This document shows positions 35,608 to 45,475 of a stretch of DNA of 64,000 nt, in pieces. Made by a program: the position numbers and the translations under genes. The DNA comes from Leptidea sinapis (lineage: Eukaryota; Arthropoda; Insecta; Lepidoptera; Pieridae), in the NCBI RefSeq assembly GCF_905404315.1, contig NC_066276.1:11736001-11800000 (forward strand). The letters run 5' to 3'. Positions within the stretch are counted from its first letter, which is position 1. Each line of letters begins with the position of its first letter. The notes under the pieces were generated by a model. That model ran no database searches and had not been told where the DNA came from. It worked only from the letters and a program-made list of their open reading frames with translations.

Positions 35608-36680
35608 TTTATTGTTTTATTTCCTATCGGTTTAAGTTAATTCGTAGTTAGCTAAATTCATCATTTAGTAGAGCACGTGCTTAATAAACATATTTCACAA
35701 GCGAGCGAGTTAATCGGATTTTAGCCGCCGGCTTCACCCATTATCCCATGTCCGTTTTACGGAAAAATGAGTATAATTTCTCCCCGACCGATATAGTTTT
35801 TCCCCGGCGTAACGACGTTGTAGGCAAATTGAATTTTTTGCTCCCCCTCACTGCACTAATTTGGCTAATGCATTTAGTACGAACTGCAATGCATGGCATT
35901 CTCACTCAGAACAGATTTAGATACGCGCCGCTTTATTATTCATTTTATCCAATATTTATAAAATAATTGAAAGATCTATTATATTACACATTATATGGAT
36001 TCATTTACTGAAAAGATGATGTATGGAAGACTAATACAACAGAGTGTAAATTTATTGAGCTAACATAGATGAAGGTGTTACTAAAAATCGACTTGTACGA
36101 AATGTATACGTTGATTTATTGTGCTGCAAAGGAGCCTGCTCAAGATTACCAAGAATAATTGAGCTTGAATGAAGCTCTGTGATAAATTCTAATACGTAAC
36201 AAGATTTGTACAGTATGATCATGCTTCTGGTAATGATAGTTTTATCAAAACCTACTATCGGCCATAATTAGGCCGACGCGATTAAAACGAAGGGAGAAAC
36301 GTATATTACGAACGTGCAGTATCGGAACACAGCAAGGAGTTATCAAGGCGATAAAAATGATACCACTTTTGGCCTTTACTTTTAGATTTATTATATTGCC
36401 TTGAGCAAATTGTTAAATGAAGGTCTCATCTATGCTCTATTATTTGAATTGTTATTTCATATTTATTGTACCCATGTCGACTTCTCATTACCTTATGTAG
36501 TCTTCAATCTGTATGCTGCTTTATCTCTTACCTAAAACAAAAAGCAATATTTTATTATATTGATACGAAGTAATAAATACATATGTTAAAGGTTCATTTT
36601 AAGCGTTGAAATATAAAAACAAAATAATCAAATATAATTTGCTACGATTATTTTCGCTTCGACTCAGCAATACGTATTTA
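35608..36680. other. Non-coding stretch
   Basis: AT-rich. A 72-codon frame at 35748-35966 is not recognised. Confidence 0.35.
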
Positions 36681-37011
36681 TCTATACTATAATATTATAA
36701 AGCTGCAGTGTTTGTTTGAACGCGCTAATCTCTGGTCCGATTTGAATGATTCTTTCAGTGTTGGGTAGTCCATTTATCGAGGAAGGCTATAGGCTATGTT
36801 TTTTTTTTCAAAATTAGGGATCCGTAATAAAATTGCTATTTTGTAACACAAGGTGTAAAATCGAAAACCTATTTTTACGCGCGCTGCAAAAACTATTGAC
36901 AATAGAACAAAATGATGTACAGGCTATAATATAAGCAATATTTTATTACTTATAAAACTATCGCGTGAATTATACTTTATATGGCAAAACAACGTTTACC
37001 GGGTCAGCTAG
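36681..37011 (+). mobile_element. Helitron-like element, intact ends
   Basis: Starts TCTATACTATAATATTATAA at 36681 preceded by A, contains GAACGCGCTAATCTCTGG, and ends AACGTTTACCGGGTCAGCTAG at 37011 followed by T. Same 3' end as the element at 30389-30771 but different interior. Confidence 0.8.
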
Positions 37012-37039
37012 TCATAAATAAAACTCAAAAATAGCTTTA

Positions 37040-37125
37040 CGTGTGGGAACGTGACCGTTGATCGAATGGGATACATCACAAAACGATATCGGGTTGCAGA
37101 TTCGATCCCGATGGTAACAATGTAT
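37040..37125 (+). repeat. tRNA-like sequence, decayed
   Basis: A B-box-like GCAGATTCGATCCCG at about 37096-37110 follows GTGACCGTTGATCGAATGGG. It resembles the head of a SINE; a working tRNA cannot be folded by eye. Confidence 0.35.
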
Positions 37126-37368
37126 ATTCCAATGTTTGTGTGGATGTGTTAATATCTATTATATAGTATTTTGCCTCAAAAATTATAAAAAGATTCTATT
37201 AAGTTGTCCATTAAAATTAAATTGCAAAATTGAAAGTGAATCTTATTAGCTCATTTGATATCAAATTATGTCAGAAATGTTTAAAACAACACTATAAATC
37301 AAGCGCCTAGAGAGTCCATACTCCGATTTGTATGAAATGCAAGTTTTATACTTTACGGTTTTAAAAAA

Positions 37369-38205
37369 ATGAAGTCTAAAGCCGACAAATTAACAACCTC
37401 GTCATACGATAAAATTAAGACAAAGAACTGGAAGAAATCCAGGAACAAGTTCTGCAAAATTTCAATAAAACTTTATAAAGCATCTGATGAAAATGCTTTT
37501 AATGTGCCGGCGTTATTTCCAACTAAAATGTATGGGTGCAATTCATATTTATAGATTGCTAGTGGGAAGCCATTGAAATTATGCCAATCTGTGCCAAGTT
37601 TTTACTGCAATAAGAAAACGAATATGAGAACTATCGCTCTGGAAAGATTTCCATTTCAAGGATACTCTCGCTTTTGTCGTTTATCGGTCACTTTTAAAGG
37701 ATTTAAGATATGAAGTAAGCGATAGGCCTTATCATTTATCACTGGTACGGAGTGATATAACAAATCGCTCGGTGATACGGTGTTCACTCCTACGGAGGTA
37801 CTTACTGTGTGTGATAAAATTGATGCAAAATTAAAACATTTACAAGGGCCTGAATTTCAAAGAGATATGATACTAATGCTGAATTAATAGTACATTATGG
37901 TTATTACGATCGATGTTATATTATGAGGACAGACCGGATTATATGCATTTGCATATTTAAGCCATCCTTACCGCTTATTGCATATTTTCCATAAAATCTT
38001 TTTCCGTAAAATTTTCGGCGCATTCAGAAGCCGCGCATCTTTTCTTTTGGTGCGATAATAAGATTATAGTTTCATTAATGGGATGACAAAACTTTTGCCA
38101 TCATCCGAGTTCAAATTCTATCCAGTTACCTCGTAGTAGTGGATGTGGAGCGACTATTTTCGACTTACAAAAATATTTTGAATGATCGACATAATATACC
38201 TATTA
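37369..38205 (+). pseudogene. hAT-like transposase relic, frameshifted
   Basis: Three plus-strand segments in different frames resemble pieces of a DNA transposase. The best is 38139-38205, reading VDVERLFSTYKNILNDRHN, close to the C-terminal dimerisation region of hAT transposases, preceded in another frame by EFKFYPVTS. Earlier, 37795-37886 reads TVCDKIDAKLKHLQGPEF up to a stop, and 37369-37554 is a lysine-rich frame. A CR1 fragment interrupts the end, after which 38423-38446 reads IEHVEQYT, the kind of sequence expected just downstream in hAT proteins. No catalytic residues could be assigned, and the superfamily call rests on the C-terminal motif. Confidence 0.55.
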
Positions 38206-38213
38206 ATTATAAA

Positions 38214-38422
38214 GCGAACACCCTCAGGCTCTTTAATTATAAATGTTTATTGTACGATATCACATTGTAATCCATATTTTATATTAAAAAAAAAGCCCGC
38301 TGAGTTTCTTGCGCCCATTCTTCTCAGGTCTGAGACAGTCTCTTTTGAATGGGTGGTAGATTTTGACGTTCAATAAGTGATTTTAAATCCTATTTTGAGT
38401 AAAAATATTTGAATTTGAATTT
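38214..38422 (+). mobile_element. CR1-like 3' end (family D), copy 3, inserted in the hAT-like relic
   Basis: ACACCCTCAGGCTCTTTAAT, GCCCGCTGAGTTTCTTGCGC, GAATGGGTGGTAGATTTTGA and an AATATTTGAATTTGAATT end match the 3' untranslated part at 62845-63050, here in plus orientation. Hardly any coding sequence is included. Confidence 0.85.
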
Positions 38423-38449
38423 ATTGAACATGTGGAACAATATACTTGA

Positions 38450-39019
38450 TTGTTTGTGTTTACAATGTTGATGACTTTAGAATAAAAAAAAGAACTTGTA
38501 TTATTTTTTGTTTTTGTCATTTTGTTGACTTATGTTGCATGGATATTTAATGTTGCATATTCTGATAGTTTTCGTGCATATTTCAAGCATTTTGCAAGCT
38601 TATTTTCACGCATAATGCTTTTTATGGTGCATATAATACGGCATGTAATTTTAAGCTATTAAAGTATGTACGATAAGGGTAGCGAGAGTGTCATGATCAA
38701 CTTAAAACGTAAACTTTACCTTAGCTTAATCTCACTGTAAGATCATGTTTGCATTATATAATATAAACACCTTTACATTCCTAGTTTAATTATATTTTAA
38801 TATATTATGTAGTTATAACTAATAAGCAAATTCTTTCGACCCGTACAGATGCCTATTATGGAACTGCAAGTGGTCTGGTAGAGCAAAGAGCCCACTAAAT
38901 TAATTATATGCCCTAAAGTGGCAATACTCTATCTAAGCTCAAAGAGTTCACCCACACCCTTCAACCGGAGATCTACCAGCACAAGGGCACCCGTTTTTCG
39001 GCCGAAACACTTACAGTTA
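38450..39019. other. Non-coding stretch
   Basis: AT-rich to about 38820, then mixed unique sequence. No exon recognised. Confidence 0.35.
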
Positions 39020-39027
39020 GATCTACT

Positions 39028-39256
39028 CAGGGGCGTGCATGGGTTTTCGAGCAAGGTAGGCATTTAAGATCTAACTAGTTGTAGTTGAGCCTGGAGATTG
39101 CTTACCGTAGGTATTTATGAGTGGGGGTTCAATAGAAGTTTAGTTATAAAATAACGGAACCAAATTAACCTAAATAAACTTTAACATTATATTTATTTAG
39201 GTTCATAACAAGGTAGGCACTGCCTAATTGCCTATATGATAATATGCACGCCCCTG
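39028..39256. mobile_element. hAT-type MITE, complete
   Basis: Terminal inverted repeats CAGGGGCGTGCAT (left) and ATGCACGCCCCTG (right) bound a 229-bp unit. The flanks are GATCTACT (39020-39027) and GTTCTACT (39257-39264), an 8-bp target duplication with one mismatch, as expected of hAT elements. A truncated sibling is at 11056. No coding capacity. Confidence 0.85.
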
Positions 39257-39504
39257 GTTCTACTACTAGATTTATATATTCTTATTTATCTAAAAATTGC
39301 AACTTGAATTGTAGAACTTCCCTTTTGGAACACCAGAAAGATCTCGACAGTGAAGTCCTAGATATTTGCACACAAAACCTAAAATGAGTGTGCCTTACGT
39401 TTTGAATATTAAGGTAAATTAAATATCTGTTATAAGTCTAGTCATTAATGTGTAAACGTGAGCACGGTATCAATAGTGTACTAATCACAATTTATTACAT
39501 GCAG

Positions 39505-39645
39505 ATGGCGTCCAACGCGGAAATCATTAAGGTTCGCGTTTGCGGCCTTCAGCGTCGCCGCGGGAACAGGTTCGTGTTACAAATGACCACATACTACTGG
39601 TCCCGTTTCCCTGCTCTGATTCAGATTGGTGACCGCGAATTATAA
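39505..39645 (+). CDS. Candidate terminal exon or small gene, unknown product
   Basis: A GC-richer, CpG-containing frame of 46 codons begins ATGGCGTCC directly after an acceptor-like TTATTACATGCAG. The peptide starts MASNAEIIKVRVCGLQRRRG, contains a TTYYWSRFPALIQIG segment and ends at TAA. Two AATAAA-type signals follow within about 60 bases. It might be a last exon, a processed-gene remnant or part of a mobile element; I recognise no family. The frame is open upstream to 39448, but the sequence there is AT-rich and non-coding in character. Confidence 0.18.
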   Translation: MASNAEIIKVRVCGLQRRRGNRFVLQMTTYYWSRFPALIQIGDREL

Positions 39646-39790
39646 AAAAGCAACTGTGTGCTTTTATGAAACCATAATGCAAGTAAATAAACATGAATGA
39701 TTGAAATAAAAATAAAAAATAAAATATATATAATATTGTGCTTTACTTATTCATTAAATGAATTATAAAATGCAATAAGAATACTTTTGT

Positions 39791-39862
39791 AGGTGTTGGG
39801 TTCGCTCCCTCTCAGAACCAAGAGCATAAATCTGGCGCCTTAGACCACTTGACCAATCTGAC
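39791..39862 (-). pseudogene. tRNA-Leu-like pseudogene
   Basis: The minus strand begins GTCAGATTGGTCAAGTGGTC, TAAGGCGCCAGATTTATGC, matching the acceptor, D-arm and anticodon arm of insect tRNA-Leu. The anticodon loop TTTATGC differs by one base from TTTAGGC of tRNA-Leu(UAG). The variable and T arms are shortened (GAGAGGGAGCGAACCC), so it is unlikely to be functional. It could be the head of a SINE. Confidence 0.55.
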
Positions 39863-39869
39863 TTGAATT

Positions 39870-40580
39870 GTATTTAGTTGAAATTACTAATTCAACTACA
39901 GCCCTATACCGCAGCCGGTTGTAATGTGGCATGCGATACATGAATAAAAAAATTGAGGCGATGTAATGTTTTGTGTGTTTTTCGTAGGTTCTCTATCAAA
40001 AGGGTAAAAAATGAACGAAAGTCTTTCTACTAAGACTTCGCGTGCGTCTGTATGTCATGTATAGAGCCGTCTCTCAAAAACCGCAATAGACAGACAATTT
40101 GACAGACTATATTGATATTGCCGCTATAACAATTTTTGAAGTGATAAAAACTTCGTTAACCGCGTTGGACACTCTTTGGCAGGGGAAAATCTTATGGGTT
40201 CGCGTCACCGACATGCTCTTGACTGGCGTATGCGATAAATAAAAAATTAAAAAAAAAATAGTTTGGATGGGTGAAATCTAGTGAGATAGCGTCACCGAAA
40301 TGCTTAAAGCAGCATATCTGTAGCAACACAGTGTATATCTTGTGAAATTGAATGTACTTAGTGAAAAGTTCAATGTGTATAATATTATACTGTGTATTGT
40401 TGAAATAGCGTTCTTGTTTGATTAATATATTATTGAAAATAAGTTTAACCACCCAAGGAAAGTGCTCAACGCCGCTAAAGAAGTTTTCTAAACACAAAGT
40501 AAGAATAAAGTCGTTCAGTCTATATAAAGAACCTATTGTTAAAATATTATGTAACGTGGTTGGTACTGATTAGTAGTTGA
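39870..40580. other. Non-coding stretch
   Basis: GTGCGTCTGTATGTCATG near 40040 resembles repeat internal sequence of family M type. A 101-codon minus frame at 40192-40497 has no recognisable content. Confidence 0.35.
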
Positions 40581-40587
40581 TAACTAA

Positions 40588-40708
40588 AATGGCGCGAAGT
40601 TCCAAGCAATGAACATTGTGACTGTGAGTGAGTAGTACTTGAGCAGTGGCAAGGCCATATAGCACGTGGAGGCGCCTGTTGCTATTTGCCGCCCCCCTTC
40701 GCGCCATT
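40588..40708. promoter_or_regulatory. GC-richer island bounded by an inverted repeat with E2F-like cores
   Basis: AATGGCGCGAAG (40588-40599) and CTTCGCGCCATT (40697-40708) are exact 12-bp inverted copies, each containing a GGCGCGAA/TTCGCGCC core that resembles E2F sites. Between them lies GC-richer sequence with a CACGTG E-box near 40663. Function is not shown by sequence alone; a small inverted-repeat element is the alternative. Confidence 0.3.
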
Positions 40709-41185
40709 CCATTGAGCGACGTTGCCACTCTTAGGTTGGCATGAGTTATGCGTTGCTTTTCAAAATTTGTACTTATTTCTGAAGTCTTCTTTACTATTCT
40801 ATGGTCCTTACGTTTAGTGCGTAACTCTGCGTGGTAAACTGATATTGAAACAATTAAAATTAAATTATCAGTTGCCTCACATCAACGTAAAAGTGCGTAG
40901 GTACCGTACAAGGGGGCTTAAATGATCTTAATTGAAAAGAAAAGCACTCTGAAATACAAAATATTTTAAATCAAAACATCCATAGTAGCCGGCCAATTAC
41001 AGGTTCGGCATATTTTCATAACAGCAAACGTGAAACTCTATTATATTAGCATTCTATAAATATTATAAGACGCTTATTCATGAGTTGATATGGACATATT
41101 ATGAGACCTTCGCTGGCCGTCTAACGGAATTTTCCATTCGGTAAGTATTGTCTTGTGATTATCATCTCAATCAGGGTCGCTAAAT
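40709..41185. other. Non-coding stretch
   Basis: AT-rich; nothing recognised. Confidence 0.35.
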
Positions 41186-41189
41186 TATT

Positions 41190-41345
41190 TCTATGAACCT
41201 ACATTTCGGTGCTTTCAAGTCGCAACACGCGAAATTTGCATTTGATTCAAGAGGACTCTATAGGACATTAAACGCAAATTTTATATCTTTTAAAATAAAA
41301 ATCTATTTCTATAAAGTACATAATAATATGAAAAAGATGTATAAG
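41190..41345 (-). repeat. Unclassified dispersed repeat, family N, copy 3 (partial)
   Basis: TTCAAGAGGACTCTATAGGAC and a CATAATAATATGAAAAAG block are complements of the right-hand part of family N. Confidence 0.55.
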
Positions 41346-41369
41346 TATAAAAAAGAGCTAGCTCCATAT

Positions 41370-41570
41370 TGGATAATTATTAAACGCTTTTTATTAGTTT
41401 CACCTGTATGTTTGTTTGTTTGTAACCGACTCATTTCGGCGCGAATTTGACCCACATTAAACAGGCAGATTTCGTTCAATCTTCGTAGATTTATCGGGGA
41501 CCGATGACAATACATTAATTTGATAAAATTATTCCATTTTTCAATTTGCAAAATAAGATTTTTATTAATT
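41370..41570 (+). repeat. Probable dispersed repeat
   Basis: TGTTTGTTTGTAACCGACTC, GCGCGAATTTGACCCACATT and ATCGGGGACCGATGACAATA follow each other as in a repeat I recognise from other lepidopteran sequence. No class assigned. Confidence 0.4.
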
Positions 41571-42150
41571 CAAATCAGTTTTTCATCTATCTATTTATGT
41601 TCATTTTAAATTTCAAAAATTATGTTTTCAACCAAAGCGTGTTATTTAGTTTTTTTTAAACATTTTTTTTTTCAAAAAATTTACGTCGTTTATCTATATG
41701 AAACGAAAGTGCACTTTTGTCGACAGAGTGTCAAAAAAAATTGCCGACGATATATATATTTTACTACATTATAATAACAAACATTATCCATTACTGTGTG
41801 TTCCCAAATTTAATGGAATTTGTGTAAAGATAAACAGAAGTTCAATATTTTTATGAACAAATACCAGTTCTATTCTTCATACAATTTGGGACCCTCTTTC
41901 TCAGACATTGGGAGAGCCATCACGCTATAATAATACGATAACACGTCAATACTGTACTGTCTACATTTTTATGCGACACCATGAGTCGGTGTTTACAAAC
42001 ATTTTGGCAATATTGCCCGCGACATTTCACGGTCATGTTATATTTAGAACAAACTGTTATGTCTCAATTGATCCAACATTTTCGTACCCACGCTAATATT
42101 TATTTATAATTCGATTATTTTTCTAAATTGCTTCACAAATCTAGATTTCT
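41571..42150. other. Non-coding stretch
   Basis: AT-rich; a GTGTTTACAAAC forkhead-like word occurs near 41989. No exon recognised. Confidence 0.3.
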
Positions 42151-42154
42151 GTGG

Positions 42155-42370
42155 CTACGGCCAACGGGGTTGTGAGGTACAGTTGCAGAAAAGCGGAGTT
42201 TCTGAAATTTTCGGATTGGGAAGTACTACACTTATTTCTGCAGCAATGGATTATATTTTATAGTGTTCTGTTCCCGTCTGAATGGTGTGGGAGCCGATGT
42301 AATTACAGGCACATGAGACATTCCATCTTTAGCTCGCAGGTTAACGGATCTAGTGCAATGTGATCGGGTT
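42155..42370 (-). repeat. SINE-like repeat related to family A, decayed
   Basis: TGTTCCCGTCTGAATGGTG, TGTAATTACAGGCACATGAG and ACATTCCATCTTTAGCTC correspond to the block seen as CAGACCGAAACA and AAGTCTC in family A, in opposite orientation and of a variant subfamily. Confidence 0.55.
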
Positions 42371-42699
42371 CGCATTACATTACACTACGCCTTAGGTCGT
42401 TTTGTGACGATTTAGATTATGATAACAGTCGACTCCGTACATTAATGATACAAATCCGAGGCATATTCAGAAACTTTAATCTTTAATATGCACTTCCAAG
42501 AAGTTATTCGTGAATAATTATCACCCTGTATAGTGTTAAGTGAAGTGATATATCCACAATATTTACTTCGACACAACACGTGTTTTATTATATTGATAAA
42601 AACAATATCTATTGCGTGGAGTGAGGTGTGACTGTAGGTATTACTAGATATTTTAAAAAACATTAATTATGAATTATTAATAAATTATAGTAAAAATAC

Positions 42700-42890
42700 G
42701 TTATATTTCAAGTGATGTCCCTCACTTCTGGGATTAATTTATATAAATTAAATTTAAACAGCAAAAGTAGATACTGTAGATAGAGCGACAGTGCTCTGCC
42801 ACGGAACGCCAGAGGTCGTGGGTTCGAGTCCCGCATCGTTCATAAAATTTTGTTTTCAAATTTTATTTGTGTACTAATTAGGTAACTTAC
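42700..42890 (+). repeat. Inverted-repeat element with tRNA-like core (family K), copy 2
   Basis: CCCTCACTTCTGGGATTAA and AAATTAAATTTAAAC on the left and a complementary-looking AAAATTTTGTTTTCAAATTT on the right flank a plus-strand tRNA-like stretch with GATAGAGCGACAGTGCTCTG and GTGGGTTCGAGTCCCGC. The A-box part is damaged. Confidence 0.65.
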
Positions 42891-42925
42891 GGTAAATCAA
42901 TAGGCTGATCTAATGATAGATATCA

Positions 42926-42945
42926 ATAATAATAATAATAATCAC
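42926..42945. repeat. (AAT)n microsatellite
   Basis: Six or so AAT units directly visible. Confidence 0.9.
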
Positions 42946-43374
42946 TACAGCCGCTTAGATATTACTTTATAGTGAATTATTATTATAAATTGATTTATGT
43001 TATTTAGGCTTGTGATTTAATTTTTTTAAAGTAAAATATGGACATTGGTCTGTAATAAACATATTATTATTATAAATAATGATATTAGTACCATTATTTT
43101 GATTCGGGTTATTGATATTAACACCAAACACTCTTGCAACCCACACGAATCAAAACCAGGTAGTCTGACGTCCTAAATATACTTGTAAGTAAAGCAACAC
43201 ACTTCTATTACATAATTTTAAATGTTTCCTGTTAAAAACACATGACATAAACCTTGTACCTATTAATTGTGTGTCTTCTACTGTATTTATCACGGGAGTT
43301 TTCCGAGGAGCTGATTGACCTGATTCACGATCTGAATGTGAGGCTTTACTAAGCAGAGAAGTTTTCAAGGAACT

Positions 43375-43585
43375 CTACCACGTACGACTACGAAACGAGC
43401 TTCCTTGCGCGGTATTTCCAAGACGATACGGTGTGGGTACCTTCAAAAAGCGCGTATTACTTCTTAACAGACTAGCAACGCTCTTGTGATTCCTCTAGTG
43501 TTACAAATGAACGTGGGCGGCGGTGATCACTTAATACGGTTACTCGTTCGCATGATTGTCCTCCTTTACATAAAAAATAATATAG
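43375..43585 (+). mobile_element. Jockey/CR1-like 3' end (family B), copy with coding end
   Basis: The plus strand reads RNELPCAVFPRRYGVGTFKK, then RVLLLNRLATLL and a stop, followed by the tail GTGATTCCTCTAGTGTTAC and GGCGGCGGTGATCACTTAA. Matches the minus-strand copy at 17690-18215. Confidence 0.8.
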
Positions 43586-43634
43586 GTACTATACTTTTGT
43601 TAAACGATTCGTTTTATGCAATTGCGCATGTAGG

Positions 43635-43713
43635 TACCATGTTAAGTGTAGATACCATGTTAAGTGTAGATACCATGTTAAGTGTAGATACCATGTTAAA
43701 TGTAGATACCCAT
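43635..43713. repeat. 18-bp minisatellite, about 4.3 units
   Basis: Unit TACCATGTTAAGTGTAGA starting at 43635, 43653, 43671 and 43689, the last with one substitution (AAATG), then a partial unit. Confidence 0.95.
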
Positions 43714-43719
43714 TGAGTT

Positions 43720-44330
43720 GTGAGACAAAAAGCGTTATCAAGTCGCTAGCCCAGTAAAGCAATCACTGAAAGTTTTTTATTAAATTCTAAGTTATATGAA
43801 GGAAATAGTTTCATTTGATTTCATATCATACTTTAAGTGCACGAGAAATAATTTAGAAACATCATCTATTCCAAAGAGTTAATTGTATAGTGGTGTATTA
43901 TGTAGGTATGTATTTGGCCTTCTATTAATGGGTTGTAACTTGCGAGTTTGGTCCACGACTTGTAGTATGGTCTAGTATTTAGTAAATAAGTTTTAAAGAG
44001 GCAACAAAACATGGTTCAAATGTAAATTCTGAGTGCAAACTGCACATTTCCGCCTTAGAAGATATCCGATATAGACAATATCCCCGGTAATAATGAGATG
44101 AATGGATGCTGCTTGTGGTGCCAGATCGACTTGTTATTATAGTTAATAAATTATGGTATTTGTTAGACGCAATTACTATTTATGACAGTAATCACGACCA
44201 TCATGTTCACGAAGCATTTTTACACAAACAATGAATTCGAGCTCTAAAGGTTGATGCATCCAATAAACGATAAGTTATATTTAAACAGATAATTCTTTAT
44301 TACTTTTTATGAAATAAATTATATTATAAA
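43720..44330. other. Non-coding stretch
   Basis: AT-rich; nothing recognised. Confidence 0.35.
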
Positions 44331-44334
44331 AGCA

Positions 44335-44570
44335 CGAGTCATATACACCTCACAAACTAATTTGTTATGTATATTACAGCCATTGTAAAATACCCTATTT
44401 GATGGAAAAGAGTGGCCGTTAAGTTTCTTGTAAGTTCCTCTCACGAGCTCAACTTTCTTCGAACATGGTAAATTCAGTAATTTAAACGAAATATTTGTAT
44501 TGACTGACGATTCTAAAGCGCTTAGTTGCCTAATTGAATAAAGTTTATTTGACGACTGACATAAAAACTG
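44335..44570 (+). mobile_element. Retroposon unit, family E, copy 1
   Basis: TTATGTATATTACAGCCATT, AGAGTGGCCGTTAAGTTTCT, TCACGAGCTCAACTTTCTTC and AATAAAGTTTATTTGACG in order; the end resembles a non-LTR or SINE 3' end. Siblings are at 53160-53375 and 57838-58041, all plus strand. Confidence 0.75.
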
Positions 44571-44654
44571 TAATCAAATTCCTAGGACAATTTGACAACC
44601 CCGTTCTAGCGGGTATTTTTATACTAACGCGTAGAAGTGGAAGGCGCATGCCCG

Positions 44655-44668
44655 GTCACCATGGCAAC
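44655..44668. promoter_or_regulatory. RFX X-box-like palindrome
   Basis: GTCACCATGGCAAC fits the RFX X-box consensus (GTNRCC, short spacer, RGYAAC) closely. It sits in a GC-richer patch, and a TATATAA-type sequence follows at about 44705, so this could be a promoter or enhancer. No transcript is visible nearby. Confidence 0.4.
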
Positions 44669-44719
44669 ACGGCTTGTTTGCCACCCACTGTGAATGGGGG
44701 CAGATATATAATCAGTAAA

Positions 44720-45210
44720 CGTAGTGGTTAAATTCTCTTTGATAATCAGCTGAGTGAAAAACAAGTCAACATGATCTCGTCTTTACGAAATTAAAGAACT
44801 ATATAAGTAGTTCGAACAAAAAATATGTCTTATCTCGAGATAATTGGTTCCAGCCCTTAGTAACTTGTTATAAATAATACAATTACTTCACAATACTTGA
44901 TTTATTGTGAAATACTGTGTATTCGTTTAACTAAGTATTCTTCACTACTCTGTGGTTTCAGAGAGGGAATCGTTACGTTCTTGTATGTTCAGAGTAGATC
45001 TTGTAGAGTCAGTGAGACTCTACTTTTCTCGAACATATTGTTAGATTCAGTAAGTTAGATGAAAAATGCGGTGCGGATTGAGAATCTCATAGCTTAAGAT
45101 AATTTGAATAAATATTATTAAATTTTGTAAATTTTCTCATAGATTTAAGGCTCACAGTCCAAGATATACTTAAACACTTTATATCGCACTCGAGTTATAT
45201 GACATCGCGA
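44720..45210. other. Non-coding stretch
   Basis: AT-rich; nothing recognised. Confidence 0.35.
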
Positions 45211-45214
45211 TCAA

Positions 45215-45475
45215 GTTCATTTTGTACGCGTACAAACGTTGGTGGCTCAATAAGCAGCACCGTTGACGCTCCCGGTTTGATGCTGGTTCGCCTCGAGATT
45301 TTTTCGGATTTCGATTTCATGTAATATGTATGTTTATTAGATGCTCTATCAGGTCGGCAATGCTCTTGTAACTCCTCTGGTGGAACATGATAGTATGTGC
45401 TGCGGGGATCACATACCACAAGTGACATCCAGGGAGTATGTACTTACGTGATTGTTTTTCTCCTATTCCATAAAC
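45215..45475 (+). repeat. tRNA-headed SINE (family B'), copy 3
   Basis: Head region GCAGCACCGTTGACGCTCCC with decayed B-box GGTTTGATGCTGG, then TTCATGTAATATGTATGTTT, GGTCGGCAATGCTCTTGTAAC and GGGGATCACATACCAC, ending near 45475. Same order as 15395-15625, opposite strand. Confidence 0.65.

Noticed and set aside
42780..42845. Functional tRNA gene
   Set aside because: T-arm is good (GGGTTCGAGTCCC) but the A-box half is damaged and the same unit recurs at 27970 inside a repeat.
43635..43713. CRISPR or coding repeat
   Set aside because: Direct tandem repeat without spacers; the open frame across it is incidental.
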